Below, one piece after another: positions 11,916 through 23,680 of a DNA stretch of 43,424 bases; position 1 is the stretch's first letter; each line of letters starts with the position of its first letter. The notes beneath the pieces are model-generated. The model did not search any database, was not told the DNA's origin, and worked only from the letters and a program-made list of their open reading frames with translations. The DNA is taken from contig NW_003149125.1 in assembly GCF_000003605.2 (NCBI RefSeq), positions 1 to 43,424 of the forward strand, written 5' to 3'. A program made the position numbers and the translations under genes. Source of the DNA: Saccoglossus kowalevskii. Taxonomy: Eukaryota > Hemichordata > Enteropneusta > Harrimaniidae.

Positions 11916-12900
11916 CAGATACTACACTGCATGAATTCCACTGGCTGGGCTGCAATAGGTACTATAAAGCATGATTTCCACTGACAGGGTGCAATATATA
12001 CTACAATGTATGAATTCCACTGACAGGGCTGCAATATTTACTACAATGCGGGAATTCCATTGGCAGCGCTGCAATAGATACTACATTGCATGAATTCCAC
12101 TGACACGGCTGCAATATATAATACAATCCATGAATTCCACTGGCAGGGCTACAATAGATACTACAATGCATGAATTCCACTGGCAGGGCTGCAATAGATA
12201 CTACGATGCATGAATTCCACTGGCAGGGCTGCGATAGATACTACGATGCATGAATTCCACTGGCTTGGCTGCAATAGATACTACAATGCATGAATTCCAC
12301 TGGCAGGGCTGCAATAGATACTACGATGCATGAATTCCACTGATAGGGCTGCAATAGATACTACAATGCATGAATTCCACTGAAAGGGCTGCAATAGATA
12401 CTACAATGCATGAATTCCCCTGAAAGGGCTGCAATAGATACTACAATGCGGGAATTCCACTGACAGGGCTGCAATAGATACTACATTGCATGAATTCCAC
12501 TGACACGGCTGCAATATATAATACAATCCATGAATTCCACTGGCAGGGCTGCAATAGATACTACAATGCATGAATTCCACTGGCAGGGCTGAAATAGATA
12601 CTACGATGCATGAATTCCACTGGCAGGGCTGCAATAGGTACTACGATGCATGAATTCCACTGAAAGGGCTGCAATAGATACTACAATGCATGAATTCCAC
12701 TGGCAGGGCTGCAATAGATACTACAATGCATGAATTCCACTGGCAGGGCTGCAATAGATACTACAATGCATGAATTTCACTGGCAGGGCTGCAATAGATA
12801 CTACAATGCATGAATTCCACTGAAAGGGCAGCAATAGATACTACAATGCATGAATTCCACTGGCAGGGCTGCAATAGATACTACAATGTATGAATTCCAC
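11916..12900. repeat. EF linker plus B2 block
   Basis: EF with GACAGAGCTGCAACAG and AATAGGTACTATAAAGC (a private T), then B2 with GCGGGAATTCCATTGG near 12048, CACGGC monomers, GGCTTGGCTGC near 12264, GCGGGAATTCC near 12448 and AAAGGGCAGCAATAG near 12824. The last of these also marks B2 ends near 23600, 38108 and 42163. Confidence 0.86.
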
Positions 12901-13490
12901 TGAAAGGGCTTCAATATACACTACAATGCATGAATTCCACTGGCAGGGCTGCAATATATACTACAATGCATGAATTACGCTGACAGGGTGCAATAGATAC
13001 TACAATGCATGAATTCCACTGACAGGCTGCAATATATACTACAATGCATGAATTCCACTAGCAGGGCTGCAATAGATACTACAATGCATGAATTCCACTG
13101 GCAGGGCTGCAATATATACTACAATGCATGAATGCCACTGACAGGGCTTCAATGGACACTACACTGCATGAATTCCACGGACAGGGCTGCAATAGATACT
13201 ACAATGCATGAATTCCACTGAAAGGGCTTCAATGGACACTACACTGCATGAATTCCACTGAAAGGGCTGCAATAGATACTACAATGCATGAATTCTACTG
13301 AAAGGGCTGCAATAGATACTACAATGCATGAATTCCACTGGCAGGGCTGCAATATATACTACAATGCATGAATTGCACTGGCAGGGCTGCAATATATACT
13401 ACACTGCATGAATTCCACTGACAGGGCTGCAATATATAATGCAATGCATGAATTACACTGACAGGGTGCAATATATACTACAATGCATGG
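12901..13490. repeat. B3 block plus B4 fragment
   Basis: B3: GGGCTTCAATATACAC, GAATTACGCTGAC near 12968, CACTAGCAGGG, GAATGCCAC, GGCTTCAATGGACAC near 13147 and 13227. A single B4 unit (ATAATGCAATGC near 13437, GAATTACACTGAC) follows. The expected EF' is missing because a junction near 13480-13528 returns to B2. Confidence 0.84.
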
Positions 13491-14010
13491 AATTCCACTG
13501 ACAGGGCTGCAATGGACACTACAATGCGGGAATTCCACTGGCAGGGCTGCAATAGATACTACATTGCATGAATTCCACTGACACGGCTGCAATATATAAT
13601 ACAATCCATGAATTCCACTGGCAGGGCTGCAATAGATACTACAATGCATGAATTCCACTGACAGGGCTGCAATAGATACTACATTGCATGAATTCCACTG
13701 GCAGGGCTGCAATAGATACTACATTGCATGAATTCCACTGACACGGCTGCAATATATAATACAATCCATGAATTCCACTGACAGGGCTGCAATAGATACT
13801 ACAATGCATGAATTCCACTGGCAGGGCTGCAATAGATACTACAATGCATGAATTCCACTGGCAGGGCTGCAATAGATACTACAATGCATGAATTCCACTG
13901 GCAGGGCTGCAATAGATACTACAATGCATGAATTCCACTGAAAGGGCTGCAATAGATACTACAATGCATGAATTCCACTGGCAGGGCTGCAATAGATACT
14001 ACAATGTATG
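13491..14010. repeat. B2 block entered through a hybrid monomer
   Basis: Begins with ATGCATGGAATTCC (one extra G) and a monomer that combines CAATGGACAC of B3 with ATGCGGGAATTCC of B2 near 13511-13533. Then regular 40-mers with CATTGCATG, CACGGC and ACAATCCATG. Confidence 0.84.
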
Positions 14011-14485
14011 AATTCCACTAAAAGGACTTCAATATACACTACAATGCATGAATTCCACTGGCAGGGCTGCAATATATACTACAATGCATGAATTCCACTG
14101 GCAGGGCTGCAATAGATACTACAATGCATGAATTCCACTGAAAGGGCTGCAATAGATACTACACTGCATGAATTCCACTGGCAGGGCTGCAATAGATACT
14201 ACAATGTATGAATTCCACTGAAAGGACTTCAATATACACTACAATGCATGAATTCCACTGGCAGGTCTGCAATATATACTACAATGCATGAATTACGCTG
14301 ACAGGGTGCAATAGATACTACAATGCATGAATTCCACTGACAGGCTGCAATATATACTACAATGCATGAATTCCACTAGCAGGGCTGCAATAGATACTAC
14401 AATGCATGAATTCCACTGACAGGGCTGCAATATATACTACAATGCATGAATTCCACTGACAGGGCTTCAATGGACACTACACTGC
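14011..14485. repeat. B3 block with internal B2-like monomers
   Basis: AAAAGGACTTCAATATACAC near 14018 and again near 14220 bracket about five B2-like AGATAC monomers, so the B3 start is duplicated about 200 bp apart. The same doubled start is seen at 27.78-28.02 kb. GAATTACGCTGAC, CACTAGCAGGG and GGCTTCAATGGACAC follow, then an abrupt change to B5 at GACTTCCACTGAC. Confidence 0.84.
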
Positions 14486-14920
14486 ATGACTTCCACTGAC
14501 AGGGTGCAATATATACTACAATGCATGAATTCCACTGACAGGGTGCAATATATACTACAATGCATGAATTCCACTGACAGGGCTGCAATTAATACCACAA
14601 TGCATGAATTCCACTGGCAGGGCTGCAATATAAACTACAATGCATGAATTCCACTGACAGGGCTGCAATTAATACCACAATGCATGAATTCCACTGGCAG
14701 GGCTGCAATATATACTACAATACATGAATTCCACTGACAGGGCTGCAATTAATACCACAATGCATGAATTCCACTGGCAGGGTGCAATATATACTACAAT
14801 GCATGAATTCCACTGACAGGGTGCAATATATACTACAATGCATGAATTCCACTGACAGGGTGCAATATATACTACAATACATGAATTCCACTGACAGGGC
14901 TGCAATATATACTACAATGC
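14486..14920. repeat. B5 block
   Basis: 39-mers and AATTAATACCAC 40-mers with a private AATATAAACTAC near 14628. That variant recurs near 33401, at offset 18,773 bp. This copy has one more 39-mer than the 33.4 kb copy. Confidence 0.85.
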
Positions 14921-15389
14921 ATGAATGCCACTGACAGGGCTTCAATGGACACTACACTGCATGAATTCCACTGACAGGGCTGCAATAGATACTACAATGC
15001 ATGAATTCCACTGAAAGGGCTTCAATGGACACTACACTGCATGAATTCCACTGAAAGGGCTGCAATAGATACTACAATGCATGAATTCCACTGAAAGGGC
15101 TGCAATAGATACTACAATGCATGAATTCCACTGGCAGGCTGCCAATAGATACTACAATGCATGAAATTGCACTGCAGGGCTGCAATATATACTACACTGC
15201 ATGAATTCCACTGACAGGGCTGCAATATATAATGCAATGCATGAATTACACTGACAGGATGCAATATATACTACAATGTATGAATTCCACTGACATGGCT
15301 GCAATATATACTACACTGCATGAATTCCACTGACAGGGCTGCAATATATAATGCAATGCATGAATTACATTGACAGGGTGCAATATATA
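14921..15389. repeat. B3 right part plus B4
   Basis: Starts at GAATGCCACTGAC and GGCTTCAATGGACAC (near 14939 and 15019), followed by a locally scrambled monomer pair (GGCAGGCTGCCAATAG and GAAATTGCACTGCAGGG, about 15134-15180) whose small insertions and deletions nearly cancel. B4 markers ATAATGCAATGC occur near 15229 and 15349. Confidence 0.83.
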
Positions 15390-17056
15390 CTACAATGTAT
15401 GAATTCCACTGACATGGCTGCAATATATACTACACTGCATGAATTCCACTGACAGGGCTGCAATAGATAATACAATGCATGAATTACACTGACAGGGTGC
15501 AATAGATAATACAATGCATGAATTCCACTGACAGGCTGCAATATATACTACAATGCATGAATTCCACTGACAGGGCTGCATTTAATACCACAATGCATGA
15601 ATTCCACTGACTGGGCTGCAACAGATACTACACTGCATGAATTCCACTGGCTGAGCTGCAATAGGTACTACAAAGCATGAATTCCACTGACAGGGTGCAA
15701 TATATACTACAATGCATGAATTCCACTGACAGGGTGCAATATATACTACAATGCATGAATTCCACTGACAGGGTGCAATATATACTACAATGCATGAATT
15801 CCACTGACAGGGCTGCAATTAATACCACAATGCATGAATTCCACTGGCAGGGCTGCAATATATACTACAATGCATGAATTCCACTGACAGGGCTGCAATA
15901 GACACTACAATGCATGATTTCCACTGGCAGGGCTGCAAGAGATACTACACTGCATGAATTCCACTGACAGGGCTGCAATAGATACTACAATGTATGACTT
16001 CCACTGACAGGGCTGTAATATATACTACAATGCATGAATTCCACCGGCAGGGTGCAACTTATATTACAATGCATGAATTCCACTGGCAGGGTGCAATATA
16101 TACTACAATGCATGAATTCCACTGACAGGGTGCAATATATACTACAATGCATGAATTCCACTGACAGGGTGCAATATATACTACAATGCACGAATTCCAC
16201 TGACAGGGCTGCAATTAATACCACAATGCATGAATTCCACTGGCAGGGCTGCAATATATACTACAATGCATGAATTCCACTGACAGGGCTGCAATTAATA
16301 CCACAATGCATGAATTCCACTGGCAGGGCTGCAATATATACTACAATGCATGAATTCCACTGACAGGGCTGCAATTAATACCACAATGCATGAATTCCGC
16401 TGACAGGGTGCAATATATACTACAATGTATGAATTCCACTGACAGGGTGCAAGATATACTACAATGCATGAATTCCACTGACAGGGCTGCAATTAATACC
16501 ACAATGCATGAATTCCACTGGCAGGGCTGCAATATATACTACAATGCATGAATTCCACTGACAGGGCTGCAATTAATACCACAATGCATGAATTCCACTG
16601 GCAGGGCTGCAATATATACTACAATACATGAATTCCACTGACAGGGCTGCAATTAATACCACAATGCATGAATTCCACTGGCAGGGTGCAATATAGACTA
16701 CAATGCATGAATTCCACTGACAGGGCTGCAATATATACTACAATGCATGAATGCCAGTGACAGGGCTTCAATGGACACTACACTGCATGAATTCCACTGA
16801 CAGGGCTTCAATGGACACTACACTGCATGAATTCCACTGAAAGGGCTGCAATAGATACTACAATGCATGAATTCCACTGAAAGGGCTGCAATAAATACTA
16901 CAATGCATGAATTCCACTGGCAGGGCTGCAATAGATACTACAATGCATGAATTGCACTGGTAGGGCTGCAATATATACTACACTGCATGAATTCCACTGA
17001 CAGGGCTGCAATATATAATACAATGCATGAATTACACTGACAGGGTGCAATATATA
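15390..17056. repeat. 1,667-bp composite unit, copy 1
   Basis: Runs B4 > EF' > B5 > B3 > B4. The sequence from 15390 reappears from 17057, an offset of 1,667 bp for B4 and EF', and of 1,671 bp for the B5 part because copy 2 carries a 4-bp insertion. Shared markers are GACATGGCTGC near 15411 and 17078, GACTGGGCTGCAACAG, GCAACTTATATTAC near 16056 and 17727, and the B4 stretch with AGATAATAC twice. Confidence 0.88.
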
Positions 17057-18440
17057 CTACAATGTATGAATTCCACTGACATGGCTGCAATATATACTAC
17101 ACTGCATGAATTCCACTGACAGGGCTGCAATAGATAATACAATGCATGAATTACACTGACAGGGTGCAATAGATAATACAATGCATGAATTCCACTGACA
17201 GGCTGCAATATATACTACAATGCATGAATTCCACTGACAGGGCTGCATTTAATACCACAATGCATGAATTCCACTGACTGGGCTGAAACAGATACTACAC
17301 TGCATGAATTCCACTGGCTGAGCTGCAATAGGTACTACAAAGCATGAATTCCACTGACAGGGTGCAATATATACTACAATGCATGAATTCCACTGACAGG
17401 GTGCAATATATACTACAATGCATGAATTCCACTGACAGGGTGCAATATATACTACAATGCATGAATTCCACTGACAGGGCTGCAATTAATACCACAATGC
17501 ATGAATTCCACTGACTGGCAGGGCTGCAAGAGATACTACACTGCATGAATTCCACTGGCAGGGCTGCAATAGACACTACAATGCATGATTTCCACTGGCA
17601 GGGCTGCAAGAGATACTACACTGCATGAATTCCACTGACAGGGCTGCAATATATACTACAATGTATGACTTCCACTGACAGGGCTGTAATATATACTACA
17701 ATGCATGAATTCCACCGGCAGGGTGCAACTTATATTACAATGCATGAATTCCACTGGCAGGGTGCAATATATACTACAATGCATGAATTCCACTGACAGG
17801 GTGCAATATATACTACAATGCATGAATTCCACTGACAGGGTGCAATATATACTACAATGCATGAATTCCACTGACAGGGCTGCAATTAATACCACAATGC
17901 ATGAATTCCACTGGCAGGGCTGCAATATATACTACAATGCATGAATTCCACTGACAGGGCTGTAAATTAATACCACAATGCATGAATTCCACTGGCAGGG
18001 CTGCAATATATACTACAATGCATGAATTCCGCTGACAGGGCTGCAATTAATACAACAATGCATGAATTCCACTGACAGAGTGCAATATATACTACAATGT
18101 ATGACTTCCACTGACAGGGTGCAATATGTACTACAATGCATGAATTCCACTGACAGGGCTGCAATTAATACCACAATGCATGAATTCCACTGGCAGGGCT
18201 GCAATATATACTACAATGCATGAATTCCACTGACAGGGCTGCAATTAATACCACAATGCATGAATTCCACTGGCAGGGCTGCAATATATACTACAATGCA
18301 TGAATTCCACTGACAGGGCTGCATTTAATACCACAATGCATGAATTCCACTGACAGGGCTGCAACAGATACTACACTGCATGAATTCCACTGGCTGAGCT
18401 GCAATAGGTACTACAAAGCATGAATTCCACTGACAGGGTG
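17057..18440. repeat. 1,667-bp composite unit, copy 2 (right end replaced)
   Basis: Follows copy 1 directly and matches it through B4, EF' and B5. A 4-bp local duplication gives CACTGACTGGCAGGG near 17511-17525. EF here reads GGGCTGAAACAG near 17281. Instead of the B3-B4 ending of copy 1, it ends with an EF' near 18361-18430 and then B2. Confidence 0.86.
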
Positions 18441-18950
18441 CAATAGATACTACAATGCATGAATTCCACTGAAAGGGCTGCAATAGATACTACAATGCGG
18501 GAATTCCACTGACAGGGCTGCAATAGATACTACATTGCATGAATTCCACTGACACGGCTGCAATATATAATACAATCCATGAATTCCACTGGCAGGGCTG
18601 CAATAGATACTACAATGCATGAATTCCACTGGCAGGGCTGCAATAGATACTACATTGCATGAATTCCACTGGCAGGGCTGCAATAGATACTACATTGCAT
18701 GAATTCCACTGACACGGCTGCAATATATAATACAATCCATGAATTCCACTGGCAGGGCTGCAATAGATACTACAATGCATGAATTCCACTGGCAGGGCTG
18801 CAATAGATACTACAATGCATGAATTCCACTGGCAGGGCTGCAATAGATACTACAATGCATGAATTCCACTGAAAGGGCTGCAATAGATACTACAATGCAT
18901 GAATTCCACTGGCAGGGCTGCAATAGATACTACAATGTATGAATTCCACT
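18441..18950. repeat. B2 block after an EF' linker
   Basis: An exception to the usual order: EF' (GGCTGAGCTGC, CATGAATTCC) is followed by one GGGTGCAATAGATAC monomer, as in a B1 start, and then GAAAGGGCTGC and GCGGGAATTCC of B2. The switch lies between about 18441 and 18478. The rest is regular B2 with CACGGC and ACAATCCATG monomers. Confidence 0.85.
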
Positions 18951-19615
18951 GAAAGGGCTTCAATATACACTACAATGCATGAATTCCACTGAAAGGGCTG
19001 CAATATATACTACAATGCATGAATTACGCTGACAGGGTGCAATAGATATTACAATGCATGAATTCCACTGACAGGCTGCAATATATACTACAATGCATGA
19101 ATTCCACTAGCAGGGCTGCAATAGATACTACAATGCATGAATTCCACTGGCAGGGCTGCAATATATACTACAATGCATGAATGCCACTGACAGGGCTTCA
19201 ATGGACACTATACTGCATGAATTCCACTGAAAGGGCTGCAATAGATACTACATTGCATGAATTCCACTGAAAGGGCTGCAATAGATACTACAATGCATGA
19301 ATTCCACTGGCAGGGCTGCAATATATACTACAATGCATGAATTGCACTGGCAGGGCTGCAATATATACTACACTGCATGAATTCCACTGACAGGGCTGCA
19401 ATATATAATGCAATGCATGAATTACACTGACAGGGTGCAATATATACTACAATGTATGAATTCCACTGACAGGGCTGCAATATATACTACACTGCATGAA
19501 TTCCACTGACAGGGCTGCAATAGATAATACAATGCATGAATTACACTGACAGGGTGCAATAGATACTACAATGCATGAATTCCACTGACAGGGCTGCATT
19601 TAATACCACAATGCA
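18951..19615. repeat. B3 plus B4 blocks
   Basis: B3 with GGGCTTCAATATACAC, GAATTACGCTGAC near 19021, CACTAGCAGGG, GAATGCCAC and GGCTTCAATGGACAC near 19195. B4 follows with ATAATGCAATGC near 19407, AGATAATAC near 19522 and GAATTACACTGAC, ending in CATTTAATACC. Confidence 0.86.
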
Positions 19616-20780
19616 TGAATTCCACTGACTGGGCTGCAACAGATACTACACTGCATGAATTCCACTGGCTGAGCTGCAATAGGTACTACAAAGCATGAAT
19701 TCCACTGACAGGGTGCAATATATACTACAATGCATGAATTCCACTGACAGGGTGCAATATATACTACAATGCATGAATTCCACTGACAGGGTGCAATATA
19801 TACAACAATGCATGAATTCCACTGACAGGGCTGCAATTAATACCACAATGCATGAATTCCACTGACAGGGCTGCAAGAGATACTACACTGCATGAATTCC
19901 ACTGGCAGGGCTGCAATTGACACCACAATGCATGAATTACACTGGCAGGGCTGCAAGAGATACTACACTGCATGAATTCCACTGACAGGGCTGCAATATA
20001 TACTACAATGTATGACTTCCACTGACAGGGCTGTAATATATACTACAATGCATGAATTCCACCGGCAGGGTGCAATATATACTACAATGCATGAATTCCA
20101 CTGGCAGGGTGCAATATATACTACAATGCATGAATTCCACGGACAGGGTGCAATGTATACTACAATGCATGAATTCCACTGACAGGGTGCAATATATACT
20201 ACAACGCATGAATTCCACTGACAGGGCTGCAATTAATACCACAATGCATGAATTCCACTGGCAGGGCTGCAATATATACTACAATGCATGAATTCCACTG
20301 ACAGGGCTGCAATTAATACCACAATGCATGAATTCCACTGGCAGGGCTGCAATATATACTACAATGCATGAATTCCACTGACAGGGCTGCAATTAATACA
20401 ACAATGCATGAATTCCACTGACAGGGTGCAATATATACTACAATGTATGACTTCCACTGACAGGGTGCAATATATACTACAATGCATGAATTCCACTGAC
20501 AGGGCTGCAATTAATACCACAATGCATGAATTCCACTGGCAGGGCTGCAATATATACTACAATGCATGAATTCCACTGACAGGGCTGCAATTAATACCAC
20601 AATGCATGAATTCCACTGGCAGGGCTGCAATATATACTACAATGCATGAATTCCACTGACAGGGCTGCATTTAATTCCACAATGCATGAATTCCACTGAC
20701 AGGGCTGCAACAGATACTACACTGCATGAATTCCACTGGCTGAGCTGCAATAGGTACTACAAAGCATGAATTCCACTGAC
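19616..20780. repeat. EF', B5 block, EF'
   Basis: EF' leads into B5 with CAAGAGATAC...CACTGCATG, CAATTGACACCAC near 19914, CTGTAATATATAC near 20031, CACCGGCAGGG near 20060 and ACAACGCATG near 20200. A CATTTAATTCCAC monomer near 20668, shared with about 36377, closes it, followed by a second EF' at 20701-20780. Confidence 0.86.
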
Positions 20781-21612
20781 AGGGTGCAATAGATACTACA
20801 ATGCATGAGTTCCACTGACAGGGTGCAATAGATACTACAATGCATGAATTCCACTGACAGGGTGCAATATATACTACGATGCATGAATTCCACTGACAGG
20901 GTGCAATTAATACCACAATGCATGAATTCCACTGACATGGCTGCAACAGATACTACACTTCATGAATTCCACTGGCAGGGCTGCAATATATACTACAATG
21001 CAAGAATTACACTGACAGGGTGCAATAGATACTACAATGCATGAATTCCACTGACAGGGCTGCAATTAATACCACAATGCATGGATTCCACTGACAGGGC
21101 TGCAAGAGATACTACACTGCATGAATCCCCTGGCAGGGCTGCAATAGACACTGCAATGCATGAAGTCCAATGACAGGGCTGCAATAAATACCACAATGCA
21201 TGAATACCATTGGCAGTGCTGCAATAGACACTACAAAGCATGAATTCCACTGAGAGGGCTGCAATAGATGCTACAATGCATGAATTACACTGACAGGGCT
21301 GCAATATATACTACAATACATGAATTCCATTGGCAGTGCTGCAATAGATACCACAAAGCATGAATTCCACTGACAGGGTGCAATATATACTACAATGCAT
21401 GAATTCCACTGACAGGGCTGCAATTAATACCACAATGCATGAATTCCACTGACAGGGTGCAATATATACTACAATGCATGAATTCCACTGACAAGGCTGT
21501 ATTTAATACCACAATGCATGAATTCCACTGACAGGGCTGCAACAGATACTACACTGCATGAATTCCACTGGCTGGGCTGCAATAGGTACTACAAAGCATG
21601 ATTTCCACTGAC
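20781..21612. repeat. 832-bp tandem duplication, copy 1 (B1 + EF)
   Basis: A B1 block plus EF. Private variants appear again exactly 832 bp later: CATGGATTCC (21081 and 21913), CACTGCAATGC (21149 and 21981), ACAAGGCTGTATTT (21491 and 22323). Because these rare changes are shared by both copies and by no other B1 block seen here, this is a recent tandem duplication. Both boundaries fall at the F monomer. Confidence 0.93.
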
Positions 21613-22444
21613 AGGGTGCAATAGATACTACAATGCATGAGTTCCACTGACAGGGTGCAATAGATACTACAATGCATGAATTCCACTGACAGGGTGCAAT
21701 ATATACTACGATGCATGAATTCCACTGACAGGGTGCAATTAATACCACAATGCATGAATTCCACTGACATGGCTGCAACAGATACTACACTTCATGAATT
21801 CCACTGGCAGGGCTGCAATATATACTACAATGCAAGAATTACACTGACAGGGTGCAATAGATACTACAATGCATGAATTCCACTGACAGGGCTGCAATTA
21901 ATACCACAATGCATGGATTCCACTGACAGGGCTGCAAGAGATACTACACTGCATGAATCCCCTGGCAGGGCTGCAATAGACACTGCAATGCATGAAGTCC
22001 AATGACAGGGCTGCAATAAATACCACAATGCATGAATACCATTGGCAGTGCTGCAATAGACACTACAAAGCATGAATTCCACTGAGAGGGCTGCAATAGA
22101 TGCTACAATGCATGAATTACACTGACAGGGCTGCAATATATACTACAATACATGAATTCCATTGGCAGTGCTGCAATAGATACCACAAAGCATGAATTCC
22201 ACTGACAGGGTGCAATATATACTACAATGCATGAATTCCACTGACAGGGCTGCAATTAATACCACAATGCATGAATTCCACTGACAGGGTGCAATATATA
22301 CTACAATGCATGAATTCCACTGACAAGGCTGTATTTAATACCACAATGCATGAATTCCACTGACAGGGCTGCAACAGATACTACACTGCATGAATTCCAC
22401 TGGCTGGGCTGCAATAGGTACTACAAAGCATGATTTCCACTGAC
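21613..22444. repeat. 832-bp tandem duplication, copy 2 (B1 + EF)
   Basis: Second copy, starting at AGGGTGCAATAGATAC and ending where the next F monomer is followed by AGGGTGCAATATATAC instead. It is preceded by an EF of the form that normally introduces B2 (GGGCTGC, GATTTCC), which places the exchange point in or beside EF. Confidence 0.93.
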
Positions 22445-23680
22445 AGGGTGCAATATATACTACAATGTATGAATTCCACTGACAGGGCTACAATATATAC
22501 TACAATGCGGGAATTCCATTGGCAGCGCTGAAATAGATACTACATTTCATGAATTCCACTGACACGGCTGCAATATATAATACAATCCATGAATTCCACT
22601 GGCAGGGCTGCAATAGATACTACAATGCATAAATTCCACTGGCAGGGCTGCAATAGATTCTACGATACATGAATTCCACTGGCAGGGCTGCAATAGATAC
22701 TACAATGCATGAATTCCACTGAAAATGCTGCAATAGATACTACAATGCATGAATTCCACTGAAAGGGCTGCAATAGATACTACAATGCGGGAATTCCACT
22801 GACAGGGCTGCAATAGATACTACATTGCATGAATTCCACTGGCAGGGCTGCAATAGATACTACAATGCATGAATTCCACTGGCAGGGCTGCAATAGATAC
22901 TACAATGCATGAATTCGACTGAAAGGGCTGCAATAGATACTACAACGCATGAATTCCACTGGCAGGGTTGCAATAGATTCTACAATGTATGAATTCCACT
23001 GACAGGGCTGCAATATATACTACAGTGCGGGAATTCCGTTGGCAGCGCTGCAATATATACTACATTGCATGAATTCCACTGGCAGGGCTGCAATAGATAC
23101 TACAATGCATGAATTCCACTGACAGGGCTGCAATAGATACTACAATGCATGAATTCCACTGAAAGGGCTGCAATAGATACTACAATCGGGAATTCCACTG
23201 ACAGGGCTGCAATAGATACTACATTGCATGAATTCCACTGACACGGCTGCAATATATAGTACAATCCATGAATTCCACTGGCAGGGCTGCAATAGATACT
23301 ACAATGCATGAATTCCACTGGCAGGGCTGCAATAGATACTACATTGCATGAATTCCACTGGCAGGGCTGCAATAGATACTACATTGCATGAATTCCACTG
23401 ACACGGCTGCAATAGATACTACAATGCATGAATTCCACTGGCAGGGCTGCAATAGATACTACAATGCATGAATTCCACTGGCAGGGCTGCAATAGATACT
23501 ACAATGCATGAATTCCACTGGCAGGGCTGCAATATATACTACAATGCATGAATTTCACTGGCAGGGCTGCAATAGATACTACAATGCATGAATTCCACTG
23601 AAAGGGCAGCAATAGATACTACAATGCATGAATTCCACTGGCAGGGCTGCAATAGATACTACAATGTATGAATTCCACTG
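22445..23680. repeat. B2 block
   Basis: Long B2 block with GCGGGAATTCC near 22507, 22789 and 23029, and a deleted form CAATCGGGAATTCC at about 23184. The deleted form recurs near 37689 (offset 14,505 bp), as does ATATATAGTACAATCC near 23253. GAAAATGCTGC near 22723 is a private change. Ends with AAAGGGCAGCAATAG. Confidence 0.87.

Noticed and set aside
15130-15185. A novel monomer type (CTGCCAATAG, GAAATTGCACTGCAGGG)
   Set aside because: It is a normal B3 pair (GGCAGGGCTGCAATAG, GAATTGCACTGGCAGGG) with small gains and losses that nearly cancel; seen once, so possibly a consensus error.
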